A DNA stretch of 64,000 nucleotides. Origin: Turnera subulata. Taxonomy: Eukaryota; Streptophyta; Magnoliopsida; Malpighiales; Passifloraceae. The stretch spans positions 116,462-180,461 of the forward strand of contig JAKUCV010007788.1 of NCBI GenBank assembly GCA_028386065.3. Direction: 5' to 3'. A program made the translations under genes and the position numbers. Shown here in pieces: positions 21,878 to 32,622 of this stretch; position 1 is the first letter of the stretch, and the number at the start of each line of letters is the position of its first letter. A model generated the notes under the pieces. The model ran no database searches. It was not told where the DNA came from and saw nothing but the letters and a program-made list of their open reading frames with translations.

Positions 21878-23910
21878 TGATGCATGTGAAATATGCATAG
21901 TTTAGGGCAAAATTTTGGACGCAAATTGTTCTAAATTCATATGATTATATGCCTCCTATACAATATTCCACTATATTCCTTCAATTTCCATCCCTTACTG
22001 TATGATTAGTGATTTCAGGTGCATTTCAATCAATTCAAGAGGATTTCATGGAAGAATGTGAAGATACAGCATCAGCCACAGCATGAGCCTGTTGCAGAAC
22101 CCTTGAGACTGTCCCTGAGGCTGTTGTTCATCGAGAATTCAATTGAAGGCCTCAAACCACCTTCAAATCACAAGATTTCCACTAAAGATCATTTCCCTAA
22201 CTTTGATCCAAGAAGTCCTCATGACACCTCATCATCGACAGAAGAAGCAGAAGTCAATCGAAAGGAAAGTTGGAGAAGAACTGCAACAGCAACAGCCTAT
22301 GCGCCCTACAAACCCAAAAATCACAGAAGGAATATAAAATTTGCACCACTTGCGCCACCTGCTCCACCAACATAAACAAACTTTCTTCTGAATTCCCAGA
22401 GCACTTTCCAGGGAAAAAGGAATGGGTACATGCCACTCAGAGGGAATCTACCTTAAAAAAATAATTATCTTCTGCAAAGGAGTACCTTGGAACTTACATT
22501 CCACCAATCAACTTGCTGCCCATCACTCCTGTCCTGACAACACATGCTGGAAAACTGAACGCCCATACTTTCCAGCAAGTTGGGAGGAAGAAGAACAGGA
22601 GAGCCGCACCTACAAAAGAGGAAAGGAGAAGACACGAAAGGGGGATCGGATTGACAAAGACACACCTCAACTTACAGAATTCCTGAAAGAGAGGTGGGAC
22701 CCAGCAAAACCAAGGGTCCAAGGGAAAACACGGTTTTGCAGCCTTTCTGGGCAGAAACCGTGTCATCCCTAACCTCTAGTTTTTTCACAAACATGATGCC
22801 AATCCATTCTTCCATTATTTCTGTAACCTTGATTATGAACTAAACAATCCTTTCTTAGGTTGAAGGGGGAAGCATGTACTCGGTTTTTGCTAAATAAATT
22901 GCTCATGTTCTTAACCCTTTTTCTTGCTTTAGTTGTTGAGAACCTTCTCTAGGTTCTGATCAAACCCATGCATGAACACAGGTAGCTAGGTGAGGGACCG
23001 AAAGGAGAAACCATAGCTACCAGAACAACAGCGACCAAACTTTTAGTTTTTAGCTTATGACGAGGTTAGAAACTAATTGAGAAATTAGCCTCAACACCAA
23101 TCTTAATCCCCTGAGTTTGACCAATGCGAGAGCACATGGAAGAAGAGAACCATGGGAGGCACCTGTGAGCGAAAGCAAATGGATGCGGTATAGGTTGAGA
23201 GCGCCTACAAGAACCAATCTTATAATTGACTCCCTTGCTGTCGACAGCATCAGGCTGTGCCCAGCACAGCCTCATTCCGTGACGGTATAGTCAAGAGATA
23301 ACACAACTCCTAGTTTGATTCTTGATTGATTATTGAGTAGCATATTCTTGGTTTAGTAGCAGCCTGGTGAAGGACCTAAAGGAGAAGCCAGACCTACAGT
23401 AGTCGGTCTTCACTCCTTAGACATTCTAAAGAAGGTAGGGGGAGACTGTGGGAATTTGCACCAACATTGAACCTCATCCTTAAGTGGACGTCTATCCTAG
23501 TGACAGGGGGTAGATGGAAGCTTAAGGAACAATTAATAAGATCGAAATCCGTTGATAGTACCTTAGGTTGGGAGCCCCGAAAAGACATCTAATTAGTCAA
23601 AGCTTCATCCACAGGCTCAGCCTGTGATGATACTGTTGAGCAATTTATAAGCATAAATCAGGACATGTGGACCCTGGATGCCTAAGAACTCACATTTTTT
23701 ATCTCTTCCTCGTTTAATTTGCTGTTATATTTACCTTACTGCTCATTTTTAGTTTTAATCACTAATCACCCAATTCACCCTTGTTTAATTGTTTTTAAGT
23801 CTAATTTGTCCGAAATTGAAGGAAAACAGATTCAGCCCAGTCCCTGTGGATACGACCTTGATAAACGTACTACAACAACCCTGTGCACTTGCAGGATAGC
23901 ACACGCATCA
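21878..23910 (+). repeat. Athila 3' LTR (2,033 bp)
   Basis: Begins TGATGCATGTG and ends GCACACGCATCA, followed by the CCATC duplication. Full-length match to 10407-12468 with scattered substitutions and small indels. A perfect ACAGGCTCAGCCTGT lies at 23611-23625; the 5' LTR copy of this motif has lost its first two bases. Confidence 0.95.
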
Positions 23911-23915
23911 CCATC

Positions 23916-24473
23916 ATCTTCAGCCGCACCCGCTTGCGCCTCGTCGCCATGCTCCTCAGCCGTCACTGCCGCGATCCGTAGCCACCGTTGGTCGCGACCC
24001 GCCAAGGAGTTGATACTGAGAAGTTCAACGAGGAACCGGTTTTGGAACCTTTCGAGGATTTTCAAACCGGATAATCGGCTAAGGTGAGGATGGATAACCC
24101 TTGATATGTTGCCTATAATACTGTTGTGTGTTCTCTGATACTTGAATTGCTTGATTGAACTGTTGAGTTGATTACTATTGGTATCCATGGTTATTGTGTT
24201 GTTGCTGATGTTGGTTTGTTAACAGAGGATTGGTCTGTTAACTGTGGTTAAATTGGATAATTGAGAATTGGAAATTGGAAATTGTGATGATGACTTATTT
24301 GTCACGTGGAAAGTAGTGGTACGACCAGATGGTTGGAGATAAGTTTTTGTGGTGGCCATGATCGGTTACTTGTTTAAGGATGTTGATCCTTAGGATAATG
24401 ATCCCAGTTTGATATTTTAGGGATGTCGATCCCTGGTTCTGTTTTGATCTGGCACCTGAAATGAGTTTATAAC
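23916..24473 (+). repeat. Outer gypsy 3' LTR, piece 2 of 4
   Basis: Continues piece 1 across the Athila insertion (same C-rich composition changing to a TTG-rich stretch) and ends at the insertion of the long-LTR element. Bases 24469-24473 (ATAAC) are the target site repeated at 32451-32455. No coding content. Confidence 0.75.
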
Positions 24474-27400
24474 TGTAACGCCCCGAATTTCGTTAATTGA
24501 GTTTTTCCAGAATTTTCAAAATTTTTGGAATTTCATTTCCACAATTACCCTTGTGGAATTTCCGCGATTCTTGGTCAAGAAAATTATTACTCTTTTAATT
24601 TATTTTCCTTGGAAATATTAGATTTTAAGTTGGAATTGTTTGTTGTTCGGGTTTCGTTGGAATAAAACGTGATTCAGTGGGAAAACAAAGTTTGTTGTAG
24701 TTTTTATTTAAACTACGTCGTTTTGAGGAAAAGTAAAAAAAAAAAAAACGTTGACCGGTTAGGCGAGTTGACCGCGCCTAAGCCAAAACGAAACGACGTC
24801 GTTTTGGCTTAGGTGGGTCAAAACCCTAACCTTTCCCTTTTTCTTTTCTTTTCTCTCCTCTCCCTCCTTTCTTTTTCTTTTCTCTTTCGCCGCCCACGAG
24901 CTTCCTCCCCACTTCCTCTCTGCACGACCTCTCCCTCCCAATCGGTTACACCCGATTTCCCTTCCTATCTTCTTGTCTTCTTTTTCTTCCTTTACTTTTC
25001 CTTTTTCCTTCTCTGCCCAACTCTTCCTCTCCTCTTCTCGCCCTTCTCCGGCCATCATCCGTTCTTCTTCTTCTTCGTGGGGCCGCCGTCACCATTGAGG
25101 GACGGGGCTGTTGTTGCTGCTTGTGTCGCCGTCCATTCGTGATGGTGACGTTGGGTGCTTCTTCTCGTTGTGTTTGGCCGGAATGGAGTTGTTGGTGGCG
25201 GTTGGGCTCGTCAATGGTGGTTGTGTGTGTGTTGTTGTGGTCGACGGTGGTGATGGGCTTCTCTGGCAGTGTTGCTGCTAGGTTCGGGCCACTACTGCAC
25301 CTCCTTCGTCTTTGACTGGTAAGCCTGCGACGCTCCTCTTCCTCTTTTTGTTCTACTTATGGATTGTGACTCGACCCGGTATGGTTCTGTGTTTGTTTGA
25401 GGGAGCGGGTCGGTGGCGATTGGTTGATGACGACGGATGCGGGTTGTGCAGAGGTTATGGTTCTGGTCGGGTTTGTGTCTTGGCAAGGAATGATGGCCGG
25501 GACTTTAGTAGAGGATTCCGGGCGGTGGGCTGCAGAGCTCGGCATTGTAGTTCAGCCAGGTTCAGGCCTTTGAGTTTTGGTTCCGGTAAGTGCTCCGACG
25601 ATTCCTTCCTTTTAATCCCGAGTTGGGTTGCAATTATTAAATGGTGATTTGGTTTTGGCCCGGTTGTGTGGTTAATGCTAATAGAGAAAATCTAATCTGG
25701 CTTTAGGAAATTGTGGGTCTATATGCATATACTAAACTATGTTTGTGTGTTCTCGTGTACATGCCGTGGCTGGGGAATTTATTTGACAGCTGGTTATTAT
25801 GTGTAATGGGTCTTTAAGTAGCGTGGTATACTAGTTTTGATGGAACAGTAATATGTTAATTGGTGGACGGAATTCTTAAGTGGAGTCCGGGTTTCTAATG
25901 GGTTTATTAAATTCTATACGTACACTTTGGGAAAACGTAATTCTTGGGCTGTTGGTCTGGTTCAAATTAATTGTTAAAAATAATGTTTTTTTGGTTTTGG
26001 GGTTTTAGTGCTACGCCACATGACTAGCAGTCATTTTCAAGTCTAGGTGGATTTATTAAAGAGGTTTTAGCGAATCTGGTTTCTTTATAGAATATCAAAT
26101 AAATTGATAACATGATGCAAGGTGGCTTGCGGGCATGAATTGGTTATATAATTATGGGAATATGAATTTAAGTACCAAACTATGTTGGTTAGAAGAATAG
26201 GTGGAGCAAAGGTTATTATTTATACTTTTTAAACAAGTTTAGGCATCGCTTGTGAGGGGATTGGTGTCAACTTCAGCTTAGTGCGTCTGACATGGATTAT
26301 GTTGTTTTTGAAAGTTATTTTCATCAAATCATCATGTGTAGCTGCACCATTTATACTAAAGTGTTGACTTTGCTAGAACTAAACTTACTCTAAATGTGAG
26401 ATGGAAGTAGTGATGGCTTTGACATGTTTCAATGCGAGATTAATAACTCATAAGATTTTTACCAGTCTAATACATTTGCATTGAGGTTTAGCACTATAAA
26501 ACCTTGGTTTCTAATGGATTGGCCAGTCTTTAATGGGGTTCCAAATTTCAACATCGCTATTCATTAAGTTGAATATTTTTGAGTTGGGTCCAAAACCTTT
26601 ATATACTATGTGAGGTTAAAGGTTATTGTCCGGAAACTTAATTAGCTAGTGCCTACCTGATTGTGCTTGGGCTATAATTATAGGAACCCGGTAATGTCGA
26701 GGGAGGCGAAGGCGCTATCTTCTAAGATGTCCTAATGAACCAGGTGAGGACTTATAAACCTTTGTATGCATTACTGCCTACAATGCTCAGTTAACTGTCT
26801 TGTTACATAAAGTGGTATTAATTGTTGGTCTTGAATGCTGTATGCATGCTTGTTTGATGTGCTCATGTTGCTATCCGCGAGTGTACTATGCTGGTGATAT
26901 CTCTGATGCAGTGTGCATGATTTGTGAATTGTGTACCAGTGTGTTATAATATGCCTGTCGTGCATGAGCTGTTTTGTGTGTTAAATATCGTCATAAGTGG
27001 TTTTGTGGTTTGTGTGGTGGATTGTGGGCTGGAGGCCCGGATTTGAGATTAAGATGTTAATTCCACACAACCATGTTTGAAATAACGTATGGTACAAATC
27101 TTAAAGGATAATTGTGAATAAAATACTATTATAATTCTACTGTGGGGCTGTTGACCGGTTGGTTCGAGCGGGAAGTAATACCCCTCAGGATGGCATGCGG
27201 GTTTGCATGTGGGCCTGTGATGGCCGGTTCTACCTCCCTCCTTCTACCTCCCCCTTTCTACCTCCCTCTTTCTCTCTGTCTCTCTCTCTCTCTCTATGGA
27301 TATGTTGGGCTTCGTGCCTGGTTTATTTGGGCTTCGTGCCTGGTTTATTTGGGCTTATGCCTGGTTGTCTCATGAGACGGGACCGAGCTCGACGCACACA

Positions 27401-27964
27401 GTAGAGGGCCCTAATATAATATTTAAACCTAATAACAAGAATAGTAAGATAAGTAACGATAAGTGATGGTTGAAGTCTGGTGATGACTTGTGTTGTATAC
27501 TGTGAATTGTTTTGTGCATTGTGTTTGCTATTGCCCATTGCCGGTGTACTTGTAGTTGATTTGTTTTGTATATTATTGGTTTATTTGTCTGCGGTGAGAC
27601 AGTGGTTGGTCTCACCCCCTCACAGTTTTACACAGGTTAGCTGATCGTTGATCAGAAGTACATATCAGCAGGTGGCGGTGCTTTCCTCTCCTCGGGTCGG
27701 ATCCATAGACTTCACTGCATACATGTTATCTTATGTTTAGTCTTCCGCTGCATACTCGTTGTTGTGTAATTTGTTGTACAATTGTTCATTGATTATGTCG
27801 TTGATATTGTATCCCGGGTAGAAGGGCATTTTGGTCACTTCACATGATGTATATTCTTTAATGAATAATTTGGGATACAGGTGTCCCGGGAATGATAAGG
27901 GCAATTTGGTCAATCTATAATTAAATTGTAACTCATATTAATAAATTGGGACACGGGCGTTTCA
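24474..27964 (+). repeat. LARD-like element 5' LTR (3,491 bp)
   Basis: TGTAACGCCCCGAATTTCG to ACACGGGCGTTTCA. It holds a perfect 14-bp inverted repeat (24777-24790 with 24800-24813) around GACGTC, a telobox-like AAACCCTAACC (24821-24831), a 230-bp pyrimidine-rich tract (24830-25070), a (TC)n run near 27270-27296 and a 22-bp unit duplicated in tandem at 27307-27350. Open frames in it (for example 24813-25142) are low-complexity and not credible genes. Confidence 0.92.
24777..24813 (+). promoter_or_regulatory. LTR hairpin with GACGTC core
   Basis: CCTAAGCCAAAACG and CGTTTTGGCTTAGG form a perfect 14-bp inverted repeat around nine bases. Its 3' arm overlaps the palindrome AAACGACGTCGTTT, which contains GACGTC, a core bound by plant bZIP factors. 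The same structure is in the 3' LTR at 29736-29749. A regulatory role is inferred from position and conservation only. Confidence 0.5.
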
Positions 27965-27984
27965 GTTGGTGGCGGAGCAGGCTG
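27965..27984 (+). other. LARD-like element primer-binding-site region
   Basis: GTTGGTGGCGGAGCAGGCTG directly follows the LTR end. It parallels the GCTTGGTAGCGGAGCAGG of element 1 and is a diverged initiator-Met-type primer site. Confidence 0.55.
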
Positions 27985-29380
27985 TAGATCTTTGGGATTG
28001 TGTTGAGATATTTTGTGATCTTATGTGCATATGTCTGCTCCTTTTGAGTCGGTTGTTGCATGGTCATATGCTCTCATGTAGTGAGTCTTTCTATGGATCC
28101 GGTGGAGGACACGCACCTGCTGAGGGTCGGAGTGACCCGGAATTGTTGTTGAATGACATGTTTGCTCTTTCGGCTTAGGCTGTAGTCAAGTTTATTTTGT
28201 GGTTTACCCACTGATCTATTAGAGTCGGTGTAGACTCTTGATTCCTGGTTTATGTTCCTTGTCTGTGACGAACTGGCCAATGCAAGTAAGAACCATCGGT
28301 TTTGTTTTGGAGTTTACATCTATTAAGAAATGATCTGATATGATGCTTGTGGATATGATTCTCGTGATCTTGGTGATCATGTTTTTGTGGTTTGATTCGA
28401 TGAGCTTGGGGAATTGAATTTGCTTATGAATTTTCTATGTGGATTGATTCTTGTTCGGAGTTCGAGCTGATAACTTTTGAAATTAAATTGAGGTTGATCT
28501 AATGGTATATTTGGGGGAAAAATCTTTTAGTGATACTTGAGGTGCTTAACTTTGATGAGTTTGGGGATATTAATGGTGATTGTGGTAAAAAGGTTTGATC
28601 ATGAATTTCTGTTGAGGTTATAGTCCATGTGTTGGAAGGCAACGCTGATAGTATGTTCATATTGAGGTTTGATTCTTTTGAGGTGATCTCGAGTACTGTG
28701 ATTTAGTTGCTAGTTTGTTAAGTTACGTCATGAGATATACATTGATGTTTTAGGTTTTTTTATCAAAATCATTATGATGATCGTGGTGGTTATGGTTCGA
28801 GAGATAGATTCATGAATATGAGTATGTGGGAATGTTTAGGTCTTAAGGAATCCAAGGTATAGAGTTATAAGTATGATTTTTCGGTAATGTTCGGTTTCTA
28901 GTGCCGAAGGTTTGATCAAGGTTATATACGATTTTGGCTGAATTGGTGTGTGATAAAGGAAATACTTGAGGTTCGAAACATGTGATAGATTATGGATTTT
29001 TGGTCTTGAGGTATTCACAATGGGAGTGATGATCTTGTTACTTAGGTAACAACTTGGAGTTTTGTGTTAGAGGATATGTGTACGTTAAAAGATTGGATAT
29101 GTTTTCTGGTTGATTGATGATAAATGAAACGATTTATGGATTCTGGTATTAATATTGTTGATTATGATTGGACAAGATTCTTTGTTTAGAGCTTTGATCT
29201 TATGATCTATTGATCATGTTAGACTAAGTCGATGATTGACTTGGGTATGTTGGGTTCTTGCTTGGAAATGTATTTGATGGACATGATGGTTCTACTTGGT
29301 GGTTTGGCAGACGGAATTTTGATACCGGGTGACACTTGTTCGTGTCAGCTAAGCACTTGGTTGCTTGACTTATCTTGCAA
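27985..29380 (+). other. Non-coding interior of LARD-like element
   Basis: GT-rich sequence without any retrotransposon protein motif on either strand; the longest plus-strand frame (27966-28178, 70 codons) resembles nothing known to me. Two short frames elsewhere (29232-29420) are likewise featureless. This absence defines the element as non-autonomous. Confidence 0.75.
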
Positions 29381-29415
29381 TTTCGAGGACGAAATTTTGT
29401 TAAGTGGGGTAGAAC
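29381..29415 (+). other. LARD-like element polypurine tract
   Basis: TTTCGAGGACGAAATTTTGT followed by TAAGTGGGGTAGAAC, directly before the 3' LTR. The same block is seen at 9536-9569. Confidence 0.8.
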
Positions 29416-32400
29416 TGTAACGCCCCGAATTTCGTTAATTAACTTTTTCCGGAATTTTTAAAATTTTTGGAATTTCATTTCCACAATTACCCTTGTGGAA
29501 TTTCCGGGATTCCTGGTCAAGAAAATTATTACTCTTTTAATTTATTTTCCTTGGAAATATTAGATTTTAAGTTGGAATTGTTTGTTGTTCGGGTTTCGTT
29601 GGAATAAAACGTGATTCGGTGGGAAAACAAAGTTTGTTGTAGTTTTTATTTAAACTACGTCGTTTTGGGGAAAAGTAAAAAAAAAAAAACAAACGTTGAC
29701 CGGTTAGGCGAGTTGACCGCGCCTAAGCCAAAACGAAACGACGTCGTTTTGGCTTAGGTGGGTCAAAACCCTAACCTTTCCCTTTTTCTTTTCTTTTCTC
29801 TCCTCTCCCTCCTTTCTTTTTCTTTACTCTTTCGCCGCCCACGAGCTTCCTCCCCACTTCCTCTCTGCACGACCTCTCCCTCCCAATCGGTTACACCCGA
29901 TTTCCCTTCCTCTCTTCTTGTCTTCTTTTTCTTTCTTTACTTTTCCTTTTTCCTTCTCTGCCCAACTCTTTCTCTCCTCTTCTCGCCCTTCTCCGGCCAT
30001 CATCCGTTCTTCTTCTTCTTCGTGGGGCCGCCGTCACCATTAAGGGACGGGGCTGTTGTTGCTGCTTGTGTCGCCGTCCGTTCGTGATGGTGACGTTGGG
30101 TGCTTCTTCTCGTTGCGTTTGGCCGGAATGGAGTTGTTGGTGGCGGCTGGGCTCGTCAATGGTGGTTGTGTGTGTGTTGTTGTGGTCGACGGTGGTGATG
30201 GGCTTCTCTAGCAGTGTTGCTGCTAGGTTCGGGCCACTACTGCACCTCCTTCGTCTTCGTCTGGTAAGCCTGCGACGCTCCTCTTCCTCTTTTTGTTCTA
30301 CTTATGGATTGTGACTCGACCCGGTATGGTTCTGTGTTTGTTTGAGGGAGCGGGTCGGTGGCGATTGGTTGTTGACGACGGATGCGGGTTGTGCAGAGGT
30401 TATGGTTCTGGTCGGGTTTGTGTCTTTGCAAGGAATGATGGCCGGGACTTTAGTAGAGGATTTCGGGCGATGGGCTGCAGAGCTCGGCATTGTAGTTCAG
30501 CCAGGTTCAGGCCTTTGAGTTTTGGTTCCGGTAAGTGCTCCGATGATTCCTTCTTTTTAATCCCGAGTTGGGTTGCAATTATTAAATGGTGATTTGGTTT
30601 TGGCCCGGTTGTGTGGTTAATGCTAATAGAGAAAATCTAATCTGGCTTTAGGAAATTGTGGGTCTATATGCATATACTAAACTATGTTTGTGTGTTCTCG
30701 TGTACATGCCATGGCTGGGGAATTTATTTGACAGCTGGTTATTATGTGTAATGGGTCTTTAAGTAGTGTGGTATACTAGTTTTGATGGAACAATAATATG
30801 TTAATTAGTGGACGGAATTCTTAAGTGGAGTCCGGGTTTCTAATGGGTTTATTAAATTCTATACGTACACTTTGGGAAATCGTAATTCTTGGGCTGTTGG
30901 TCTGGTTCAAATTAATTGTTAAAAATAATGTTGTTTTGGTTTTGGGGTTTTAGTGCTACGCCACATGACTAGCAGTCATTTTCAAGTCTAGGTGGATTTA
31001 TTAAAGAGGTTTTAGCGAATCTGGTTTCTTTATAGAATATCAAATAAATTGATAACATGATGCAAGGTGGCTTGCGGGCATGAATTGGTTATATAATTAT
31101 GGGAATATGAATTTAAGTACCAAACTATGTTGGTTAGAAGAATAGGTGGAGCAAAGGTTATTATTTATACTTTTTAAACAAGTTTAGGCATCGCTTGTGA
31201 GGGGATTGGTGTCAACTTCAGCTTAGTGCATCTGACATGGATTATGTTGTTTTTGAAAGTTATTTTCATCAAATCATCATGTGTAGCTGCACCATTTATA
31301 CTAAAGTGTTGACTTTGCTAGAACTAAACTTACTCTAAATGTGAGATGGAAGTAGTGATGGCTTTGACATGTTTCAATGCGAGATTAATGACTCATAAGA
31401 TTTTTACCAGTCTAATACATTTGCATTGAGGTTTAGCACTATAAAACCTTGGTTTCTAATGGATTTGCCAGTCTTTAATGAGGTTCCAAATTTCAACATC
31501 GCCATTCATTAAGTTGAATATTTTTGAGTTGGGTCCAAAACCTTTATATACTATGTGAGGTTAAAGGTTATTGTCCGGAAACTTAATTAGCTAGTGCCTA
31601 CCTGATTGTGCTTGGGCTATAATTATAGGAACCCGGTAATGTCGAGGGAGGCGAAGGCGCTATCTTCTAAGATGTCCTAATGAACCAGGTGAGGACTTAT
31701 AAATGCGGGTTTGCATGTGGGCCTGTGATGGCCGGTTCTACCTCCCTCCTTCTACCTCCCCCTTTCTACCTCCCTCTTTCTCTCTGTCTCTCTCTCTCTC
31801 TCTATGGATATGTTGGGCTTCGTGCCTGGTTTATTTGGGCTTATGCCTGGTTGTCTCATGAGACGGGACCGAGCTCGACGCACACAGTAGAGGGCCCTAA
31901 TATAATATTTAAACCTAATAACAAGAATAATAAGATAAGTAACGATAAGTGATGGTTGAAGTCTGGTGATGACTTGTGTTGTATACTGTGAATTGTTTTG
32001 TGCATTGTGTTTGCTATTGCCCATTGCCGGTGTACTTGTAGTTGATTTGTTTTGTATATTATTGGTTTATTTGTCTGCGGTGAGACAGTGGTTGGTCTCA
32101 CCCCCTCACAGTTTTACACAGGTTAGCTGATCGTTGATCAGAAGTACATATCAGCAGGTGGCGGTGCTTTCCTCTCCTCAGGTCGGATCCATAGACTTCA
32201 CTGCATACATGTTATCTTATGTTTAGTCTTCCGCTGCATACTCGTTGTTGTGTAATTTGTTGTACAATTGTTCATTGATTATGTCGTTGATATTGTATCC
32301 CGGGTAGAAGGGCATTTTGGTCACTTCACATGATGTATATTCTTTAATGAATAATTTGGGATACGGGTGTCCCGGGAACGATAAGGGCAATTTGGTCAAT

Positions 32401-32450
32401 CTATAATTATATTGTAACTCATATTAATAAATTGGGACACGGGCGTTTCA
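29416..32450 (+). repeat. LARD-like element 3' LTR (3,035 bp)
   Basis: Matches the 5' LTR almost base for base but lacks a 437-bp block (5' LTR about 26759-27195) and carries one copy, not two, of a 22-bp unit. The conserved AAACGACGTCGTTT palindrome lies at 29736-29749. Confidence 0.92.
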
Positions 32451-32455
32451 ATAAC

Positions 32456-32622
32456 CATGGTACAACCCTAGCTTGTCCAGTGACGGGGCCGGAATGCTAA
32501 AATTGGAAAAGATAATGAGTGAATAGTCTTTTGGTTTTGGGCAGTCTTGTTCGATATTGTCATTGGTATGATTGTGACTGTTGCTTGTATTTCTTCTTTG
32601 AAGTATTATAGTTGCTTGCATA
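32456..32622 (+). repeat. Outer gypsy 3' LTR, piece 3 of 4
   Basis: A 167-bp remnant between the LARD-like and Tat/Ogre-like insertions. Bases 32618-32622 (GCATA) are the target site repeated at 44502-44506. Non-coding. Confidence 0.7.

Larger units (their letters stand above)
10407..23910 (+). mobile_element. Athila-clade Ty3/gypsy retrotransposon (full length)
   Basis: A 13.5-kb element with two LTRs (10407-12468 and 21878-23910), a tRNA-Asp-type primer site, gag-pol in one reading frame, a third ORF in the env position, and a polypurine tract before the 3' LTR. Both flanks carry the 5-bp duplication CCATC (10402-10406 and 23911-23915). Athila family traits are the TGGCGCCGTTGCCGGGGA primer site, the gag and protease sequence type (ALCDLGASVSLLPLS), and an additional ORF after integrase. 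Both LTRs agree at roughly 95% where compared by eye, so the copy is not recent. It is inactivated by stops and active-site changes. Confidence 0.95.
24474..32450 (+). mobile_element. Non-autonomous gypsy element with giant LTRs (LARD-like)
   Basis: Two LTRs (3,491 and 3,035 bp) flank only 1,451 bp of interior. The duplication ATAAC is perfect on both sides (24469-24473 and 32451-32455). LTR ends are TGTAACGCCCC and GGGCGTTTCA. The interior has a primer site like that of element 1 and a Tekay-type polypurine tract but no gag, protease, RT or integrase. The LTRs are related to the LTR of element 1 (5116-8135), so a Tekay-like autonomous relative probably supplied the enzymes. The LTRs are nearly identical apart from two indels, which makes it the youngest of the three large insertions in the outer LTR. 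Confidence 0.92.

Noticed and set aside
24813..25142. Open frame of about 110 codons in the LARD-like LTR, repeated at 29758-30087
   Set aside because: It is a translation of a pyrimidine-rich tract (Ser/Leu/Phe runs) present because the LTR is duplicated; no domain and no coding signature.
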